DNA from: Labilibaculum sp. K2S
Lineage (GTDB): Bacteria; Bacteroidota; Bacteroidia; Bacteroidales; Marinifilaceae
Direction: 5' to 3'
Length of the DNA stretch: 64,000 nucleotides
Assembly: GCF_030372765.1 (NCBI RefSeq)
Contig: NZ_JAUCMW010000001.1
Span: forward strand, 468,928-532,927
The notes beneath the pieces are model-generated. The model saw only the letters and a list, made by a program, of their open reading frames with translations. It was not told the DNA's origin and ran no database searches. Positions 20,206 to 28,547 of this stretch are shown here, in pieces. Positions within the stretch are counted from its first letter, which is position 1. Every line of letters begins with the position of its first letter. Position numbers and translations under genes: made by a program.

Positions 20206-22518
20206 ATGAATCATCTTATTAATAATATCAATGAAGCGCTTCGGTTAGAAGGGATTCGTGAGAGTTTGAAGAACGGTAAATTTGGCATTGAAAAGGAAAA
20301 TGTGAGAGTCGATTACACGGGTAAGATGGCAACTACACCGCATCCTGGAATTCTTGGTGACAAATTTCAAAATCCTTTTATTACTACTGATTTTTCAGAA
20401 AGTCAGGTAGAGATGATAACACCTCCTTTGCATAGTATTGCTGAAGTTCATGGCTTTTTAGAGACCTTGCAGGATGTAATTTCTGAGAATTTAGCGGATG
20501 AATTACTTTGGCCGCAAAGTTTACCTCCTTTATTGCCTCAGGAAGAAGAGATACCAATTGCTAAATTTGGAGAGAAAGGGATTCATAAAGAGAAATACAG
20601 AGAAGAATTGGCCAATCGATACGGGAAAGAAAGACAGATGCTTTCCGGGATTCACTTTAATTTTTCTTTATCAGACAGGTTAGAGCGTAAATTGAAAAAA
20701 GCAAATCATTGCGATAGCGATTTGGAAGGCTTTCGTGAGTCCATTTACTTAAAAATGGTTCGGAATTTTATGCGGTACCGATGGATGCTGATCTGGTTAT
20801 TTGGGGAGAGTCCGATTTCAGATCCTTCTTTTAAAATGAAATCGTTAAAAACGGGAAAAAAGAGTTTCATGAGCTGTGGAAATGCTATTTCCATTCGAAA
20901 CAGTTCCATGGGATATCGAAATATTGAAGAGTTTTATGTCGATTTCAATAGTCTGGAGAATTATAAAAAGTCTGTATCTAACTTGATTGATACGGGTAAA
21001 ATATTGGCAGGAGAGGAGCTCTATCTTCCCATTCGGTTAAAATTCGATGAAAAGAGCAAAAAAATATCACACCTGGAAGTTCGTATTCTGGATTTAGATC
21101 CGTTTGAAAAATCAGGAGTATCTAAAAATAGATTGTATTTTACGCACTTATTTTTATTGTATTGCTTATTTACAGCAGAAAAAGATAAGTACAATGAAGC
21201 AGACCAAAAGGTGGCTGCTAATAATCAGGATTTGGTTGCATGTCATGGTTTGAATTCCGAACTAATGCTTATGAATTTTGAAGGAAAAGAAACATGTGCA
21301 ACAAAGATGTTGAGAGAATTACTTTCTGATATTACCAATTTTGCAAGAACATCAGATTTAATTAATGATCCTGATTATCAGGGGTCTATTGATGAAATTT
21401 CAAATTTTGTTGAAAATCCTGACCAGCGTACTTCCTATAAAGTAAAACAAAGAATTGTTGAGGAGGGCTTTATTAATTTTCATTTGAACAAAGCAAAGCA
21501 GTACAAAGAAGAAAGTGAAATGAGTGGTTTTCGCTTTCATGGATTCGAAGACCTTGAATTGTCTTCGCAATTATTGATGAAAGCGGCTTTGAGGAGAGGA
21601 GTGGAGTTTACTATATTGGATCGATGCGAAAATTTCATCAGTCTTAGCCAAGGAGATAAAACGGAATATGTAATGCAGGCTACCCGAACATCATTAGATA
21701 ATTATTCAAGTGTTTTAATGATGGAAAATAAGCTGGTAACGAAGAAAATTCTTGAAAAAGGCGGGATTAGGGTTCCTGCAGGATTGGATTATCAGGATGC
21801 CAGACAAGCACGTTCCGATTTTGATTTGTTTGAAGGAAAAGGCATTGTAGTAAAGCCTAAATCGACAAATTATGGTTTGGGAATTACCATTTTAAAAGAA
21901 AATAAAGACGAGGAGGTTTATAAAAGAGCTGTCGATATTGCTTTTGAACACGATGGAAGTATTTTAATTGAGGAATTTATTTCGGGCAGGGAATTTCGGT
22001 TCTTTGTGATTAACGATCAGGTTTGCGGAATTTTACACAGAGTACCGGCCAACGTAAAAGGAGATGGCGAAAAAAGCGTTCGCGAGTTGGTCGAAATCAA
22101 AAATCAGGATCCCTTGCGTGGAAAAGGATATCGAACACCACTTGAGAAAATTCGGTTGGAAGAAGCTGAGGAGATGTTTTTAAAAGAACAAGGTTTAAGT
22201 TTTGAAAGTGTTATTAAAAAAGATCAGGTAGTTTACTTACGAGAGAATTCAAACATAAGTACCGGTGGCGACAGTATTGATTATACGGATGATATTCATC
22301 AGTCATACAAGGATATTGCAATAGAATCGTCAAAAGCGCTTGGTGTTCAGATTACAGGTTTGGATATGATGATTGAAGATGTGAATCAGCCGGCAACAAA
22401 AGACAATTATGCTATAATTGAAATGAATTTTAATCCGGCAATCCACATTCACTGTTATCCTTACATAGGTAAAAACAGACAGTTGAATGAGAAAATTTTG
22501 GATTCATTGGGATTTTGA
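20206..22518 (+). CDS. gshF: Bifunctional glutamate-cysteine ligase / glutathione synthetase
   Basis: A 770-residue GshAB (GshF) fusion that makes glutathione from glutamate, cysteine and glycine in two ATP-dependent steps. The N-terminal half (about 1-470) is a gamma-glutamylcysteine ligase of the GshA type, with FGIEKENVRV near the start, DFSESQVEMITPP at about 65-77 and a GIHFNFSLSD-type segment. The C-terminal half (about 510-770) is an ATP-grasp domain with VVKPKSTNYGLGI, LIEEFISGREFRFFVINDQV and the metal-binding ending IIEMNFNPAIHIH. Length fits the family (about 750-780). It is the third gene after marR and the MATE pump, with only 3 bases to the pump gene. Confidence 0.95.
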   Translation: MNHLINNINEALRLEGIRESLKNGKFGIEKENVRVDYTGKMATTPHPGILGDKFQNPFITTDFSESQVEMITPPLHSIAEVHGFLETLQDVISENLADELLWPQSLPPLLPQEEEIPIAKFGEKGIHKEKYREELANRYGKERQMLSGIHFNFSLSDRLERKLKKANHCDSDLEGFRESIYLKMVRNFMRYRWMLIWLFGESPISDPSFKMKSLKTGKKSFMSCGNAISIRNSSMGYRNIEEFYVDFNSLENYKKSVSNLIDTGKILAGEELYLPIRLKFDEKSKKISHLEVRILDLDPFEKSGVSKNRLYFTHLFLLYCLFTAEKDKYNEADQKVAANNQDLVACHGLNSELMLMNFEGKETCATKMLRELLSDITNFARTSDLINDPDYQGSIDEISNFVENPDQRTSYKVKQRIVEEGFINFHLNKAKQYKEESEMSGFRFHGFEDLELSSQLLMKAALRRGVEFTILDRCENFISLSQGDKTEYVMQATRTSLDNYSSVLMMENKLVTKKILEKGGIRVPAGLDYQDARQARSDFDLFEGKGIVVKPKSTNYGLGITILKENKDEEVYKRAVDIAFEHDGSILIEEFISGREFRFFVINDQVCGILHRVPANVKGDGEKSVRELVEIKNQDPLRGKGYRTPLEKIRLEEAEEMFLKEQGLSFESVIKKDQVVYLRENSNISTGGDSIDYTDDIHQSYKDIAIESSKALGVQITGLDMMIEDVNQPATKDNYAIIEMNFNPAIHIHCYPYIGKNRQLNEKILDSLGF

Positions 22519-22610
22519 TGCCTTCTGAAAGAATTGAAATTATCGAGCTTATGTTGCAGGACAATGTTATAGAATAGCTAATTTCTAGAGCCTCAAACTG
22601 CAATTTATCT

Positions 22611-22618
22611 TATATTTG
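22611..22618 (+). promoter_or_regulatory. Candidate -7 promoter element of fumarase gene
   Basis: TATATTTG matches TAnnTTTG, the Bacteroidota -7 consensus, and lies 84 bases before the fumarase ATG, leaving a leader of about 75 bases. Confidence 0.5.
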
Positions 22619-22702
22619 TCTATGACTTTAATCAAGGCGAAAATGTGCATTTTTGATTATTGTCGTTCGACTTATAAATACAAAATTATAAAATACTATA
22701 TC

Positions 22703-24307
22703 ATGTCTGATTTTCATTACCAGAAACCATTTCCAATAACAAAGGATACCACCAAGTATCGTTTGCTAACAACAGATTACGTTTCAACTGTTGAAGTTGA
22801 TGGAAGAAAAATTTTAAAAGTAGATCCAAAGGGGCTTGAAATGCTTTCGAAAGAAGCATTTTCAGATGTATCTTTTTACCTGCGTCCTGCTCATTTAAAT
22901 AAATTGAAGACAATTCTTCAGGATAATGAAGCATCAGATAATGATCGTTTTGTAGCTCACACCATGTTGTTAAATCAGGTGGTAGCTGCCGAAGGTGAAT
23001 TGCCTACTTGTCAGGATACAGGTACTGCAATTGTTGTCGCAAAAAAAGGGGAAGATGTTTATACCGGAGCAGATGATGCTGAGCACCTTTCTAAAGGAGT
23101 TTACGATACGTATCAGGAAAGAAATCTGAGATATTCTCAGGTGGTTCCTTTCTCGATGTTCGAAGAAAAAAATTCAGGAAACAACCTTCCTGCTCAAATT
23201 GATATTTACGCAAACAAAGGGAATACTTATGAATTTTTGTTTGTAACCAAAGGTGGCGGATCAGGAAACAAAACTTTCCTTTATCAGGAAACCAAAGCTC
23301 TTTTAAACGAAAAGAACTTAACCACTTTTATAACAAACAAACTTCGTGATTTAGGAACTTCAGCTTGTCCTCCGTATCACTTGGCATTGGTAATTGGCGG
23401 CACTTCGGCCGAAGCAACTTTGGCTACGGTGAAGAAGGCTTCTGCCGGATATTACGATCATTTACCAACAGAAGGAAATGAAGGTGGCCAGGCATTCCGT
23501 GATTTGGAATGGGAGAAAAAAATTGAAGAGATTTGCCAAAAGAGTGAAATTGGAGCTCAGTTTGGAGGTAAATATTTCGTTCACGATGTAAAAGTAATTC
23601 GTTTGCCTCGTCATGCAGCTTCTTGTCCGGTAGGTTTAGGTGTAAGTTGTAGTGCCGACCGTAATGTGAAAGCTAAAATTACCGAAGAAGGAATCTATTT
23701 GGAAGAATTGGAAAGAAATCCATTTCAGTATTTGCCAAAAGAGGCTCCGCACTTGAAGGATGCTGTTGAAATCAATTTGGATCAGCCAATGGCAGATATT
23801 TTGAAAGAATTGACCAAATATCCAATTAAAACAAGATTGAGTTTAACAGGAACTTTGATTGTTGCCCGTGACATTGCTCATGCGCAAATCAAACAAATGT
23901 TGGAGGAAGGAAAAGAAATGCCAGAGTATTTCAAGAATCATCCTGTATATTATGCCGGACCGGCAAAAACGCCAAAAGGAATGCCTTCAGGAAGTTTCGG
24001 TCCAACAACTGCCGGACGAATGGATTCTTATGTTGATCTTTTTCAGAAAGTTGGTGGTTCTATGGTGATGGTAGCCAAAGGGAATCGTTACAAATCTGTA
24101 ACCGATGCCTGCAAAGCAAATGGTGGATTCTATTTAGGATCAATTGGAGGCCCTGCAGCAGTATTGGCGAAGAACAGCATTAAATCAATCGAGGTGATTG
24201 ATTTTCCTGAATTAGGAATGGAAGCTGTTCGTAAAATCCGCGTAGAAAATTTCCCTGCATTCATTATTGTTGATGATAAAGGAAACGACTTCTTTGCAAA
24301 TATGTAA
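22703..24307 (+). CDS. fumA: Fumarate hydratase class I (Fe-S)
   Basis: A 534-residue class I, [4Fe-4S] fumarase that interconverts fumarate and malate in the TCA cycle. I choose the ATG at 22703 because the residues encoded upstream (from a TTG at 22616) are not family-like and a promoter element overlaps them. The N-terminal alpha subunit-like part contains [20 protein letters not shown] and KGGGSGNKT; the cluster-binding cysteines include the one in TCQDTG and those in [10 protein letters not shown]. The C-terminal beta part has [13 protein letters not shown] and [11 protein letters not shown]. Length matches single-chain class I enzymes. An oxygen-labile cluster fits an anaerobic or facultative host. 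Confidence 0.95.
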   Translation: MSDFHYQKPFPITKDTTKYRLLTTDYVSTVEVDGRKILKVDPKGLEMLSKEAFSDVSFYLRPAHLNKLKTILQDNEASDNDRFVAHTMLLNQVVAAEGELPTCQDTGTAIVVAKKGEDVYTGADDAEHLSKGVYDTYQERNLRYSQVVPFSMFEEKNSGNNLPAQIDIYANKGNTYEFLFVTKGGGSGNKTFLYQETKALLNEKNLTTFITNKLRDLGTSACPPYHLALVIGGTSAEATLATVKKASAGYYDHLPTEGNEGGQAFRDLEWEKKIEEICQKSEIGAQFGGKYFVHDVKVIRLPRHAASCPVGLGVSCSADRNVKAKITEEGIYLEELERNPFQYLPKEAPHLKDAVEINLDQPMADILKELTKYPIKTRLSLTGTLIVARDIAHAQIKQMLEEGKEMPEYFKNHPVYYAGPAKTPKGMPSGSFGPTTAGRMDSYVDLFQKVGGSMVMVAKGNRYKSVTDACKANGGFYLGSIGGPAAVLAKNSIKSIEVIDFPELGMEAVRKIRVENFPAFIIVDDKGNDFFANM

Positions 24308-24330
24308 ATTGAAGTTTTTCAAAGATAAAT

Positions 24331-24359
24331 AAAGGGTGATCCATTGGATCACCCTTTTT
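24331..24359 (+). terminator. Terminator between fumarase and arfB
   Basis: AAAGGGTGATCC (24331-24342) pairs perfectly with GGATCACCCTTT (24346-24357) around a 3-base loop, followed by T. The convergent arfB gene ends at 24367, so it can act in both directions. Confidence 0.92.
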
Positions 24360-24366
24360 AATATCT

Positions 24367-24783
24367 CTATAATTCAGGCTTTTTTCTGCTTTCTTTTTTT
24401 TGCGCAAGAGCCTGTTTCTCTTCTAATCTTTTCTCTTTCGAAGCTCTTGTTGGTCGAGTCTTTTTTCTGGGTTTTACAGGAGTTAGAGCAATTTCAATCC
24501 ATTGATAAAATTTTTGGATTGCTATTTCTTTATTTTGAACCTGAGAACGTTCCGTTTGAGCAGTTACCGATAGTATACCCAGATTATTAATATGATGATA
24601 TAACTTTAGAAAGATAATCTCCTTTTCCTTTTTAGTCAGTATTTCCGACTCGAAAACAGAAAATCGAAGCTCAACTTTAGAATTTACTTTGTTTACATTT
24701 TGTCCGCCCGGCCCACTACTCCTCGAAGTAATGAATTCCATTTCTCTCGTTAAATCTTTCGTGAATTTAAATTTAGCTTCCAT
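24367..24783 (-). CDS. arfB: Alternative ribosome-rescue factor ArfB (release-factor-like hydrolase)
   Basis: A 138-residue stand-alone class I release-factor domain. The catalytic GGQ is at residues 26-28 within SRSSGPGGQNVNKV, preceded by a beta strand. The C-terminal 40 residues form the basic, Lys/Arg-rich tail (PVKPRKKTRPTRASKEKRLE) that enters the empty mRNA channel of stalled ribosomes. It hydrolyses peptidyl-tRNA on ribosomes stalled at mRNA ends. I use the ATG at 24783 rather than the in-frame TTG upstream. Also known as YaeJ. Confidence 0.94.
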   Translation of the reverse strand: MEAKFKFTKDLTREMEFITSRSSGPGGQNVNKVNSKVELRFSVFESEILTKKEKEIIFLKLYHHINNLGILSVTAQTERSQVQNKEIAIQKFYQWIEIALTPVKPRKKTRPTRASKEKRLEEKQALAQKKESRKKPEL

Positions 24784-24876
24784 AATAAGGCAAATATAAG
24801 TCAAAAAAAATAAATCTAAACAAACTAAATTCTAATGTTCTCAGTTAATTAATTTACTAAAAGCAATTATGAGGGA

Positions 24877-24906
24877 TAAAAAATGCCACTTCGAAAAGTG
24901 GCATTT
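24877..24906 (-). terminator. trpB terminator with UUCG loop
   Basis: AAATGCCACTT (24881-24891) pairs with AAGTGGCATTT (24896-24906). On the minus strand the loop reads UUCG, a very stable tetraloop, and is followed by TTTAT. It lies just past the trpB stop. Confidence 0.9.
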
Positions 24907-24923
24907 GATTTTATGGTACATAT

Positions 24924-26126
24924 TTATTCGGGCAATCCGTACGTATCAACAACAAAGTCGATATCCTTATCACCTCTGCCGCTTAGGTTCACCAAAATAG
25001 ATTGTTTTGGATTTGCTTTTGCAAGTTTCAATGCATACGCCACAGCATGTGCACTTTCCAGTGCAGGAATTATTCCTTCCTCTCTACTCAATTCATAAAA
25101 AGCATCTATGCATTCTTTATCTGTGATGGAATGGTATTCAGCTTTATTCAAATCTTTAAGCATAGAATGCTCAGGTCCGACACCAGGATAATCCAATCCG
25201 CTGGCAACAGAATATACAGGATCAGGTTCCCCATTTTCATCCTGAAGAAGATAACATTTGAATCCATGTATTACTCCTGGTTTACCAAAAGTTAAAGTTG
25301 CTGCATGTTCACCTTTTTCAAAAGAACGACCCGCAGGTTCTACGCCGTGCAGTTTACACTCATCATCTTCTAAAAAGGCCGAGAAAATTCCCATCGCATT
25401 GCTTCCTCCACCAACACAAGCCACAACATTATCCGGCAGTTCTCCTGTCATTTCCTGAAATTGATCTCTTGCTTCAATTCCAACTACACGCTGAAATTCG
25501 CGAACCATCATAGGAAATGGATGAGGTCCTACGACTGATCCAATGCAATAAATTGTATTAACCGGATCTTGAAGGTAAGCCATAAAAGCAGAATCAACCG
25601 CTTCTTTTAGTGTCTTTAATCCATGAGTTACAGGTACAACTGTTGCTCCAAGAATTTTCATTCTCACTACATTCGGATGTTCCTTGGCAATATCGACTTC
25701 CCCCATGTGAATTTCACATTCCAATCCAAAATAGGCGGCAGCAGTGGCTAATGCAACTCCATGTTGGCCGGCACCGGTTTCAGCAATCAGCTTTTTTTTG
25801 CCCATGTATTTGGCTAAAAGAGCTTCACCCATGCAATGGTTTAATTTATGCGCTCCTGTATGATTCAGATCTTCACGTTTCAGGTAAATTCGGCCACCAT
25901 ATTTATTGGATAGGCGGTTGCAGAAATAAACAGGAGTGGGACGACCCTGAAAGTGCTTACGGATGCTTCTTAGTTCTGAGATAAATTCATGAGATTTACT
26001 AATTGAATAGTAAGCTTCATTGATTTTCTTCATCTCTTCTTCTAAAACTTCAGGAATATAACTTCCTCCGTATTGACCGAAATTTCCTTTTTCGTCAGGA
26101 TAGGCTTTGAAATAATTCGTTGACAT
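24924..26126 (-). CDS. trpB: Tryptophan synthase beta chain, stand-alone
   Basis: A 400-residue PLP enzyme that joins indole and serine to make tryptophan. The PLP lysine is K94 in [12 protein letters not shown]; the glycine-rich phosphate loop is GGGSNAMG and the C-terminal GRGDKD is intact. No trpA or other trp gene is adjacent, and the residues after the PLP lysine are [12 protein letters not shown] rather than the usual INN(T/V)(I/L)GQ. That points to a diverged, possibly accessory TrpB that may salvage free indole instead of working with TrpA. Family group (TrpB1-like length, no TrpB2 insertion) is my reading. The gene is preceded by a leader of about 210 bases with a terminator-like hairpin, consistent with attenuation control. 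Confidence 0.93.
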   Translation of the reverse strand: MSTNYFKAYPDEKGNFGQYGGSYIPEVLEEEMKKINEAYYSISKSHEFISELRSIRKHFQGRPTPVYFCNRLSNKYGGRIYLKREDLNHTGAHKLNHCMGEALLAKYMGKKKLIAETGAGQHGVALATAAAYFGLECEIHMGEVDIAKEHPNVVRMKILGATVVPVTHGLKTLKEAVDSAFMAYLQDPVNTIYCIGSVVGPHPFPMMVREFQRVVGIEARDQFQEMTGELPDNVVACVGGGSNAMGIFSAFLEDDECKLHGVEPAGRSFEKGEHAATLTFGKPGVIHGFKCYLLQDENGEPDPVYSVASGLDYPGVGPEHSMLKDLNKAEYHSITDKECIDAFYELSREEGIIPALESAHAVAYALKLAKANPKQSILVNLSGRGDKDIDFVVDTYGLPE

Positions 26127-26197
26127 TGTAGTAAATATTTTGGTTAATGATAGTTCTATCTATTTTGAATTGCATGTGGTTTGCAGTTTAAAATAAA

Positions 26198-26238
26198 ATA
26201 ACCGGATCCATAAAGATGTATCTCCAGAGTCCGGTTAT
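26198..26238 (-). promoter_or_regulatory. Attenuator-like hairpin in trpB leader
   Basis: A perfect 9-bp stem (ATAACCGGA, 26198-26206, with TCCGGTTAT, 26230-26238) and a 23-base loop; on the minus strand it is followed by TTTATTTTAAA. It lies 71 bases before the trpB start, inside the transcribed leader. Upstream in the leader a CGGGG/TCCCG pair is possible, and its CCCGG could compete with the CCGG of the hairpin. No run of Trp codons was found; the only SD-adjacent mini-ORF encodes MKRN. Confidence 0.6.
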
Positions 26239-26345
26239 GATTTGTGTCGTTCAATTTCTTTTCATCTCCAGCCGGGAATACTATTGGAAAAGATTATAGA
26301 TTACTCGCACCCCGATAAGAAATTGCCAAAATCAAACGACAAAAA

Positions 26346-26353
26346 CAAAGATA
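26346..26353 (-). promoter_or_regulatory. Candidate -7 element of trpB promoter
   Basis: On the minus strand TATCTTTG matches TAnnTTTG. It would start a transcript near 26337 and leave a leader of about 210 bases before trpB. The rest of the 384-base gap to the divergent SDR gene holds no recognisable gene. Confidence 0.55.
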
Positions 26354-26510
26354 GAAAAATTAGTCCATTTGATTCGTACAGGATCTGTTCAAAATGATTC
26401 TGCAGTTCTAAATAGTGTTTGGATAGACAATTTGCATTGCTATTGGGGCGTGATATTTGTAAATTGAGTAGAATCAATTCAAATAAGTTAAACCAAAAAT
26501 GGAGGTTGTG

Positions 26511-27275
26511 ATGAATGAAATCAAAGTGTCCCCTAAAGATAGGGTAGCTTTTGTAAGTGGAGCTAACAGAGGAATTGGGAGAGCAATAATCATTGAGCTG
26601 TTCGATAAGGGGGCAAAAAAAGTGTATGCGGGAGTACGGAATTTAAAATCTATGGATGATCTTAAACCTGAGTATGGGAATCGTTTGGTTCCGATACATT
26701 TAGACTTAAGAGATGATCGATCAATTATTAGGGCTGCAAAATTAGCGAAGGATGTTGAAATCTTAATTAATAATGCTGGGGTTTATGAATCTGGAGGATT
26801 CTGTTCGGATGAAACATTAGACAGTATGGCTGTAAATTTTGAAGTAAATGTTTGGGGTTTGGTAAAGTTAACTGTTTCTTTAATAGACTGTTTAAAACAG
26901 AGGGAAATTGCTGCTATTGTAAATATTTCTTCAGTATTGGGCTTGGCCAGTATGCCAATTGCTGGAGCATATTCAGCTTCGAAAGCTGCTGTTCATAGTA
27001 TTACACAAGGCTTGCGCGGAGAATTGTTTTTGACTAATATTCTTGTAATGGGTGTATACCCTGGACCTATCGATACTGAGATGACAAGAGATTTGGAAAT
27101 GGAAAAAGATTCTCCTGTAAATGTTGCCAGAGAAATAGTAGAAGGATTAATTAAGGGTAAAGAATACGTGTTCCCCGATGTAATATCGAAACAGGTTGGA
27201 GAATTGTATTTAACCGAGCCAATAACTGTTGAAAGACAATTTGCCCATTTTATTTCTCAGGAAGAAGAAGTATGA
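26511..27275 (+). CDS. Short-chain dehydrogenase/reductase
   Basis: A 254-residue SDR. The NAD(P)-binding glycine motif VSGANRGIGRA is at about residues 15-25, NNAG at about 86-89, and the catalytic set is S (NISS at about 140) with YSASK at about 154-158. The frame also has an ATG at 26499, but GGAGG at 26501-26505 is placed to serve the ATG at 26511. The PGPIDTEM segment and the single-domain length are typical of the classical SDRs. Substrate unknown. Monocistronic, with a good terminator. Confidence 0.9.
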   Translation: MNEIKVSPKDRVAFVSGANRGIGRAIIIELFDKGAKKVYAGVRNLKSMDDLKPEYGNRLVPIHLDLRDDRSIIRAAKLAKDVEILINNAGVYESGGFCSDETLDSMAVNFEVNVWGLVKLTVSLIDCLKQREIAAIVNISSVLGLASMPIAGAYSASKAAVHSITQGLRGELFLTNILVMGVYPGPIDTEMTRDLEMEKDSPVNVAREIVEGLIKGKEYVFPDVISKQVGELYLTEPITVERQFAHFISQEEEV

Positions 27276-27300
27276 GGTTTGTAAGAGATAAAAATTTAAC

Positions 27301-27324
27301 AGAGGCTGCAGAGCCTCTTTTTTT
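27301..27324 (+). terminator. Rho-independent terminator
   Basis: AGAGGCT (27301-27307) and AGCCTCT (27312-27318) with a GCAG loop and a seven-T run; ends the SDR transcript. Confidence 0.9.
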
Positions 27325-27364
27325 GCTGTATAGCTTTGTTAGTAAAGGCCAGTAATATTTGCGA

Positions 27365-27382
27365 AATGAGAATATTCTCATT
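27365..27382. promoter_or_regulatory. 18-bp perfect palindrome, operator candidate
   Basis: AATGAGAATATTCTCATT is a perfect palindrome that abuts the -7 element TACATTTG at 27382-27389 and lies 24 bases before the DUF134 gene. Its position would block RNA polymerase when bound. The half-site GAGAAT also appears in the Fur-family palindrome before the perR-like gene (61292-61304), though with different spacing. Confidence 0.65.
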
Positions 27383-27389
27383 ACATTTG
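27382..27389 (+). promoter_or_regulatory. -7 element for DUF134/NifX cluster
   Basis: TACATTTG matches TAnnTTTG exactly, 17 bases before the DUF134 ATG, giving a very short leader. The 18-bp palindrome overlaps its first base. Confidence 0.6.
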
Positions 27390-27405
27390 TTAAAAATAAA
27401 TCCCT

Positions 27406-27810
27406 ATGCCAAGAAAAATCAGATTGAGAAAAGTTGTGGAACCACCAAGATTTAAAGGTTACAGACCCTTTGGTGTAAATTCTAAGAGTCGGAAATCAAT
27501 TGATTTGCTTTATGAAGAATATGAAGCATTGAAGTTAGCAGATTACGATTTATTAAAACACAATGAAGCTGCAGATTTAATGGGCATATCGAGGCCGACT
27601 TTTGCAAGAATCTACGAAAGTGCCCGAAGAAAAATTGCTGCAGCATTGGTAGAAGCAAAGGAAATAAGAACTGTTTTTGGGAATGCAGTTATGGATAAAG
27701 ATTGGTATTTGTGTTCGAAATGCAATGCAAGATTCAATATTCCGGAAATAATGGACAAAGAAACTTGTCCGGCTTGTAATTCCAAACACATCGAATTAAT
27801 TAATAAATAA
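27406..27810 (+). CDS. DUF134 HTH regulator with zinc ribbon
   Basis: A 134-residue protein of the DUF134 family. The family start is seen in GYRPFGVNSKS; residues about 47-88 form a sigma-region-4-like helix-turn-helix (LKHNEAADLMGISRPTFARI, then ESARRKIAAALVEAKEIR). A C-terminal zinc ribbon has C104/C107 (CSKC) and C123/C126 (CPAC). It heads a run of genes for NifX-like and Mrp-type Fe-S proteins, and an 18-bp palindrome overlaps its promoter, so it is likely the cluster's autoregulated transcription factor. The signal sensed (possibly Fe-S or metal status) is inference. Confidence 0.88.
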   Translation: MPRKIRLRKVVEPPRFKGYRPFGVNSKSRKSIDLLYEEYEALKLADYDLLKHNEAADLMGISRPTFARIYESARRKIAAALVEAKEIRTVFGNAVMDKDWYLCSKCNARFNIPEIMDKETCPACNSKHIELINK

Positions 27811-27814
27811 GAAC

Positions 27815-28132
27815 ATGAAGACAATTATTACATCAACGGGAAATCAATTGAATTCGATCTTTGATTTGCGGTTTGGAAGAGCAGGTTGGTTTTGTTTGTA
27901 TGATGATCAATCAGGTGAAATTAGTTTTATCGAGAATGAAAATATCAACTCACAAAGCGGAGCAGGAACCAAAACTGTTGAAAAGGTAGTCGAATTGGGA
28001 GTTCAAAAAGTGATTTCGGGTGATTTTGGACCTAAAGCAAAAGAATTGCTTGAAAAGTTCAATATACAAATGGTGTTGTTGCAAAATGATAATAACACAG
28101 TGCAGCACATTATAGACAAATTGAAATCTTAA
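27815..28132 (+). CDS. NifX/NifB-like (dinitrogenase Fe-Mo cofactor) family protein
   Basis: A 105-residue protein of the NifX/NafY/NifB-C-terminal fold, which binds iron- or molybdenum-containing clusters in nitrogenase-related proteins. Visible marks are the N-terminal ITSTGNQLNSIFDLRFGRAGWF and the central GAGTKTVEKVVELGVQKVIS. There is no nif gene in the window, so this is one of the many NifX-like proteins of anaerobes with unknown client. It starts 4 bases after DUF134 and is cotranscribed with two small DUF5320-type genes. A second NifX-like protein lies at 28931-29269. Confidence 0.88.
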   Translation: MKTIITSTGNQLNSIFDLRFGRAGWFCLYDDQSGEISFIENENINSQSGAGTKTVEKVVELGVQKVISGDFGPKAKELLEKFNIQMVLLQNDNNTVQHIIDKLKS

Positions 28133-28143
28133 AAAAAAATATT

Positions 28144-28329
28144 ATGTCGCACTTGGATGGAAAAGGACCCGAAGGAGAAGGTTCAAAATCGGGAAGAGGA
28201 CTCGGACAGTGTTCTGAATCAGACCAAAGCACTCTATTGGAGAAGTTAGGGAAAGGTTTAGGTTTGAAACGAAAAAGTGGCTGTGGTAAAGGACAGGGAA
28301 AAAGATTAAAAAGTAGTAAATCAATTTAA
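28144..28329 (+). CDS. DUF5320-like small Gly-rich protein
   Basis: A 61-residue basic protein of the small type found beside NifX-like genes (DUF5320-like). The conserved head (LDGKGPEGEGSKSGRGLGQC) is shared with the next gene, whose head reads LDRSGPEGKGARTGRGMGRC. The Lys/Gly-rich C-terminus has a second cysteine (SGCGKGQGKR). Function unknown; association with Fe-S or metal-cluster carriers is by context. It starts 11 bases after the NifX-like gene. Confidence 0.8.
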   Translation: MSHLDGKGPEGEGSKSGRGLGQCSESDQSTLLEKLGKGLGLKRKSGCGKGQGKRLKSSKSI

Positions 28330-28331
28330 AA

Positions 28332-28338
28332 AAGGAGG
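28332..28338 (+). promoter_or_regulatory. Strong Shine-Dalgarno sequence
   Basis: AAGGAGG, 5 bases before the ATG at 28344. Such a strong site is unusual here, where most genes have AT-rich leaders and no Shine-Dalgarno, and suggests high translation of the small DUF5320-like protein. Confidence 0.7.
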
Positions 28339-28343
28339 TTGAA

Positions 28344-28547
28344 ATGCCAGGTTTAGATCGAAGTGGTCCGGAGGGAAAAGGAGCGCGAACCGGAAGAGGA
28401 ATGGGGCGCTGTAACAGCAACAAGAAGATGGATAGTGAGACTGAATTTAAGGATGAAACCATTGAAAGAGGCAAAGGACAAGGATTTGGTTTTGGACGAG
28501 GAGGTGCCGGAAGACTAAGACTTCGCCGAAGGAAAATAAATGATTAG
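28344..28547 (+). CDS. DUF5320-like small Gly/Arg-rich protein, paralog
   Basis: A 67-residue paralog of the preceding gene with the head LDRSGPEGKGARTGRGMGRC and a C-terminal stretch GKGQGFGFGRGGAGRLRLRR. Only one cysteine remains. The start is fixed by AAGGAGG 5 bases upstream. Tandem duplication of this small protein between two NifX-like genes suggests a carrier or scaffold whose dosage matters; this is inference. Confidence 0.8.
   Translation: MPGLDRSGPEGKGARTGRGMGRCNSNKKMDSETEFKDETIERGKGQGFGFGRGGAGRLRLRRRKIND

Noticed and set aside
25610-25984. 124-codon plus-strand frame opposite trpB
   Set aside because: Shadow of a strongly conserved enzyme; no domain.
26221-26340. Possible TPP riboswitch in the trpB leader
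   Set aside because: GGGGTGC and a CTGGAGATGAAA segment resemble TPP pieces, but the CTGAGA core and the GAACCTGAT block are missing and the gene is not thiamine-related.
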